From NCBI GenBank assembly GCA_003550325.1, contig QKWP01000443.1, positions 67,763 to 131,762 of the forward strand: a stretch of DNA of 64,000 nt, read 5' to 3'. Positions 59,619 through 64,000 of this stretch are shown here, piece after piece. The stretch comes from Gigaspora rosea (taxonomy: Eukaryota; Glomeromycota; Glomeromycetes; Diversisporales; Gigasporaceae). Made by a program: the position numbers and the translations under genes. Numbering within the stretch: position 1 is the stretch's first letter; each line of letters opens with the position of its first letter. The notes beneath the pieces are model-generated. The model was not told the origin of the DNA, searched no databases, and was given only the letters and a program-made list of their open reading frames with translations.

Positions 59619-59769
59619 GGGAAAATTTATATATAGCCGCGGCTACATATAGCCAGTTACACAATTTACAGCATTTTCGTTATTACGAATTTATCGATTA
59701 CAGAATTACGATATGCAAAATTTATATAACTGATAAGAAAAAAATTTTATTAAATTATATCGTATGTCA

Positions 59770-60560
59770 TAAAGTACAATTTTAACATAAAACCTCACAA
59801 CCCTAACTGTTAAATCCCAATGACCAAGGTGTACAAATTTAATCTAAATCACAACTACCCTAACCCTAAACCCTAATACGGAACACCACAACAATGCAAC
59901 GAATCGCTTCATCAAGACATAAAAGAAAGTACAATTTTAACCTAAAATCTCACAACCCTAACCGTTAAATCCCAACTACCTAACCCTAACCACGAAATAC
60001 GATTTTAACCAAATTCCCAATTACCCTAACTCTAAACCTTAACACGGAACACCATAACAATGCAACAAATCGTTTCGCCAAGACAACAAAGAAAACAAGT
60101 CAAGCAACGTCGAAAGCATTTCAATAACAACATCGAAACAATGGTAAGTGATGACAACCTAACCCGAACGATGTGTTGATTCCATTAACGGCGTCTCTAT
60201 TCAAGACGGCACCAACAATGTCCTTCACAACACCAAAAAAAAAGATTTGAAGCGTTAGTAATACGCCCATAGATCAGAACAAGAACCATAAAAACCACAA
60301 GAACCAAAACAAATGGAATCATGCTTCCCGTAATTCCCAAGAAAGCACAAAATGTTCTTAATAACATGCTCACAAGCCAGAACAACAAGAGCAAAAAATC
60401 ATACTTCCGGGAAATCTCAAGAAAGCTAAAAATGACCTTAATTACACCTAGAAAAAAAAGCGTTTAGTAACATGTTCACAATAGAACAAGAACTACGAAT
60501 GAATGGAATCACACTTTTCAGAATTCCAAGAAGGCCTTTCACAGCACCATAAACGAAGAA
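59770..60560. repeat. Two tandem arrays inside the hAT-type element
   Basis: The first array has units of about 160-175 bp that contain AAAGTACAATTTTAAC, CTCACAACCCTAAC and a telomere-like CCCTAACCCTAAACCCTAA. They start near 59,775 and 59,932, with a partial third near 60,000-60,075. The second has units of about 100 bp (GCGTTAGTAA, AACAAGAAC, AATGGAATCA, CCCAAGAAAG) near 60,250, 60,350 and 60,450. Confidence 0.65.
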
Positions 60561-60966
60561 CTGGACACGAAGATGCTAGTAACGATGGTACCAGAATGAT
60601 GGCACAGTAACCACGAAATGCCATTACGGCAACACCAGTACTGCAGTAACAACGACACCAGGATCGACAAAATTCTGTTATTTGAAAGAAAGAAAGAATT
60701 GTTAAACACGTTAAACTAAAAGCAAAAAAAAATCAAATGAAAATAAACTGATAATCATTATCGATCATCAATTGAGTTATCAATTGATGATAGCTACATA
60801 TAATAAAAAAATTTTTTACCAGGTCGACCGGGTACTATCAGTCCGGGTCTCTCTCATGACCCGAACCCGGTCAGGTTCAAAAAATCATGGTTCGACCCAG
60901 CCCTAAAGCTGGGTCCGGGTCAGGTTCGGGTTCTTCAGTTCGGGTATGAGGAATACTATTCATTAG

Positions 60967-62910
60967 TGCCAAATCCCGTGCTGATTCAACAAGTAAACTG
61001 CTGCAAAACCCATGCCATTTACGGCCAATTGGCATGGGCACACGGTTTCTCATGGTCCACTGAATCTGAACAAACTAGGGCCATACCCGTACAAATCCAG
61101 ACTTTGACCCATACCTATCTGATTCTATTCCGTGCCTATAGGGTACATTTTTTTTATAGGGACAAAGAAAAAGTGAAAAACGCTTAAAATAAATAAACAA
61201 ATATCTAAACCTGTTTAGAATAGTAATATAGGCTGACCCCGGCCCTACCGGCCAGACCGGCTGGTGGTAGGCTGAGGATTAACCCATACTTTCATGGGCC
61301 AGGGCCGATAGAGTAAAATAAAAAACTTTTTTTCACTTGCTACAAGGTGTTAACGTATATTGTTTGTTGTAGTTTCTTGTTCCGTGATTCATTAGAGACC
61401 CGTTATTGTTAGTTAGCTAAAATTAAAAAAGAAGTTCGATTATAAGACAGGGTGTCCTGTTATCAGCCCATATCACTAGTCTAGAAGCATTAATAAAAAA
61501 TATCAGAAAGACAATTTTACTTATAAGGTAAGCCTAAGCCTAACCCCTAACTAACCCTTACCCTAATTTAATTAAATAACCAAAAAACATATAAACACAC
61601 CTGGTTTTAAGCCATCCCAAATTTAGGATGGTCTTACCTTGAGCCATTTATATGATACCTAAAAAACTTTAGTATACAGTACGGATCTGGATTATTCAGA
61701 TCACTAATATGGGAATTTACTAATTTTTAGTAATGGGTACTGCTCATGATCCACGCGTAATTCCACATGGGATATATTATCTAATTCGGGCAGTATCATA
61801 AATCCAGATGTGTTCTGAAATATTACGAGGTTGAGATAAAATTTTGACTCATTTCTGTAAGAGACATATAATAAAAAACTTATGCGCATGATTCCGCATC
61901 CCACACAGGATTTTTAGAAAAACAGCTAATTGCCCATTATTACTAATTTCTGATTGGTTCTATTATATAAGATAGTTCGAATTTGGAAAACAATACGTAA
62001 ACTTCTAAACTTCGAAGCACAGTAGTCGCTTCCTTAAAAGTAATAAAGAAGTTCTTTTGAAAGTTTCATTAAAATGAAAACCCAAAATAGTTATTATGAG
62101 TTCTATAATGATCCATAAAATTATGGATTTTCTTTCATTCGAGTTAACATGCAGCCAATCGAAAAGATACTAAGCAGTGATGCAGATACTGACCAAGCAC
62201 GTGAATGATAGCTGAGTATCAATTTTACGAATTCAATGATCAGTATGATAGGTTTTACTACTTATAACCACTACTTTAATTAATAAAAAAACAGTTTTTT
62301 TATTGATTAAAGTAGTGACTATAATTCATAAGCACTGTCATGATATTCTATAAAATGAAGAATAAATAATTTTAATTATTGTGATTAAATGGTAATAACT
62401 ACACACACCAAGATGTATTAAAGAGGTGCGAAAACAATTTCGATGGTATTAATTTCTTTTTTTTTATTTAAGGATCACAAAAGATAAATATAGTATTTTT
62501 TTGTTATTTTTATATATTATAAAATTCTAATAGTTTTCTCTACTATTTTCCCACCGCTCTAAAATTCCGAAATTTCAATAGGTGTGTTTTTCTTTATTTC
62601 CCCTTTCTGAATCTTGTCTCCTTATTAATATTTCTTTTTTTCTCAACTCGTTACTTCAACTAGGAATAGTAAAAAAATATTTAAACAGTTTTTTTAAATA
62701 TTTTTTTATTGGTTTAACCCTTTTTTTAAAACATCAAAGTCTGAGATAAAATTTTGCTAAAACTGCAAATATTGCTTCTGATTAATTAAATTTAATTTTT
62801 ACTGAAAATATTTTTTTCAATAAACATTGATATGTAATTTCGAATTTATCAGATATTGCGTAAAAAAAAATAAAAAAACCAATATATGTATTTGTTAGTT
62901 TTAATTTTTA
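60967..62910. other. Intergenic region with small GC-rich patches
   Basis: Patches at 60,970-61,140 and 61,220-61,315 are GC-rich and may be relics of elements like the one just upstream, but have no defined ends. A short hairpin (ACTACTTTAATTAATAAAAA and its mirror) lies at 62,268-62,330. No gene is supported. Confidence 0.4.
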
Positions 62911-62912
62911 TC

Positions 62913-63170
62913 TTTTTTTTTTTTTTTTTTCTTAGACAATCGTGCTCTATTTATTAGATACTATTTGAAGTCCAAAAATACAACAAAAGAAATATCTGTT
63001 TACTAATAGGCCGCAACCCAGCTGCCACAAATGGTGCCCAAGTAGGATTGTCGCACTGGTGTTTGTCAAACGAAAGCGACCATGATCTTTGGCCATGAGT
63101 ACATCTTCCGAATATAACGCGGTACCCAGTTACCTCTTCATAATCCACTCCTTCCAAAAAAACTTTATCC
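62913..63170 (-). pseudogene. Retrocopy 3' end with poly(A) tail and AATAAA signal
   Basis: On the minus strand, sequence richer in G and C than its surroundings runs from about 63,170 down to 62,931 and ends in an 18-nt A tail (62,913-62,930). An AATAAA signal lies about 20 nt before the tail (62,950-62,955). This is the layout of a reverse-transcribed mRNA 3' end, made in trans by a LINE, or of an unknown retroelement tail. Two overlapping frames are open for about 60 codons, but neither matches a protein I know, so the parent gene is unidentified. The 5' limit is not fixed, and no target duplication was found. Confidence 0.5.
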
Positions 63171-63289
63171 CTGAGCTTCTCATAAAGACAAAGAAAAAGG
63201 AAAGGGGAAATCTTAAAACAGGGGAATGAACTACTAAACGAAACCCAACAAAAAAGACCAAAAAGAAAATTCTAAAAAAGTAAAACACA

Positions 63290-63968
63290 CAAAAAAGAAA
63301 AGAAAAGAGAAAAAGTCATGAAAGAAATAGAAAACGAAGGTGCTAATACGTCTAAACACTAAACGATAAAAATTGTATAACACTACATAAGCATCTACTT
63401 ATGAATGTATTATACGTACAAGATGAGAAAAGAAAAGAAAATTCTAGAATTTAATTAAAACCCGAAAGGCCAACAACTTTGCGTCACCATCTCGTCACGT
63501 GTCATTCCTGTTTACCACCTTGCATACCTTCTTCCCGATTAGGATAGGAACAACAGTGCCAATCTTTTGGAGGGGGTACGCCGACTTTCCCACTTTTTGC
63601 CAAAAATTCTAGTAAAAAAAGCTCAGCGAGAATATGGTAGCGGGGGTTCGTAAATTTACTCTTGGACTTGCGACAAAAAACCTTTAAAGATAGTATTAAA
63701 AAACTCATTTCCTTTTAGTTCACCGCCTAGCCAACCAAGGTATCTTCGTCGACAGAAGGGAGTTGCTTCTACCAGAATTTCTTGTACCAAGGGCGCCCAC
63801 TGCCAGTTATCTTGTACAACCGACGCTTCTGGCTTGCTTGCCGAATATACAAAGGAGTCCCACTTAATAGTGTTAACCTTTATATGAACCGATGTATGAA
63901 GTTGCTTCGTCTGTCACTAAAAGAAATTTTTTGTTTTATTTTGGCACAGAAATTTTGGCGCAAGTGAT
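63290..63968 (+). repeat. Dispersed repeat R1, copy 3 (continues towards window end)
   Basis: CACGTGTCATTC (63,497) and CTTTTGGAGGGGGTACGCC (63,565) align with copies 1 and 2, and further similarity (GGAGTTGCTTCTACCAGAAT, TTGTACCAA) follows to about 63,800. The region before 63,440 is A/G-rich with AAAGAAAAGA words, as is the equivalent flank of copy 2. Confidence 0.6.
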
Positions 63969-64000
63969 CGTCGGGAAGAGTGATTATATTGTTTTAATTT

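Larger units (their letters stand above)
59054..60958. mobile_element. hAT-type non-autonomous element, 1,905 bp, perfect 8-bp target duplication
   Basis: TTCATTAG flanks it exactly (59,046-59,053 and 60,959-60,966). The ends are TAGTGTTCCTCAT and, reversed, TAGTATTCCTCAT. Subterminal zones at both ends are packed with CCCGACCCGAACC-type words and are far richer in G and C than the rest of the element. The interior holds a nested MITE, an AAT microsatellite and two tandem arrays, and no transposase. Confidence 0.9.

Noticed and set aside
59800..60040. A subtelomere or telomere-fusion scar, from CCCTAA-rich sequence
   Set aside because: The runs are short, interrupted and part of a tandem unit inside a hAT-type element, so they do not mark a chromosome end.
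62954..63157. A 67-codon minus-strand protein resembling the start of a copia RT segment (GVDYEEV)
   Set aside because: The resemblance is only a few residues, no other RT motif follows, and another frame is equally open. Kept only as a retrocopy of unknown parent.

Overview
The window looks like a non-genic, transposon-graveyard stretch of a fungal nuclear genome. The best fit is an arbuscular mycorrhizal fungus (Glomeromycotina; Rhizophagus/Gigaspora-like). The grounds are very AT-rich DNA, short GT-AG introns, and decayed copies of several protein families I associate with that group: a jockey-like LINE, a Plavaka-like C2HC-finger transposase, a large DDE-like family, and divergent protein kinases. 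No gene in the window is clearly intact; every recognisable coding region carries stops, frameshifts or insertions. There is one 880-bp assembly gap (34,496-35,375). I found no rRNA gene, functional tRNA, CRISPR or bacterial-type feature.

Layout. 0-2.2 kb: the edge of a dispersed repeat (R1) and the first copy of an unknown multi-exon gene family (G1). 2.8-6.8 kb: a decayed LINE, then a hAT transposase C-terminal fragment and a GC-richer unknown block. 10-12.3 kb: Plavaka-like pseudogene A with MITEs and a SINE-like insert. 13.3-15.6 kb: a 2.3-kb foldback element that captured a tRNA-headed insert. 16.5-17.5 kb: kinase and LRR-like gene scraps. 18.3-19.7 kb: copies of foldback family F. 20.5-25.1 kb: a tandem triplicate of a ~1-kb unit, each copy disrupted by a different insertion, so the copies reveal each other's empty sites. 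25.7-32.0 kb: the second G1 copy, split by two satellite-carrying DNA elements (M2, M3) and a 5'-truncated LINE. 32.5-37.9 kb (-): Plavaka-like pseudogene B, containing the gap. 38.2-44.0 kb (+): a large DDE-like pseudogene (G2), head to head with B. 45.5-52.1 kb: a direct segmental duplication built of ~160-bp exon-like modules. 53.1-54.4 kb (-): a kinase pseudogene. 55.8-58.0 kb: an array of seven palindromes in alternating orientation, then another F foldback. 59.05-60.96 kb: a hAT-type non-autonomous element with an 8-bp target-site duplication, a nested MITE and internal tandem arrays. 62.9 kb to the end: a poly(A)-tailed retrocopy and the third R1 copy.

The most notable pattern is a recurring architecture: non-autonomous DNA elements (M1, M2, M3) that share terminal GG, a CCAATCA motif about 45-60 bp inside the terminal inverted repeats and 9-bp AT-rich target duplications. 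Two of them carry private tandem satellite arrays. All comparisons were made by eye, so boundaries and period lengths are approximate unless a target-site duplication fixes them.
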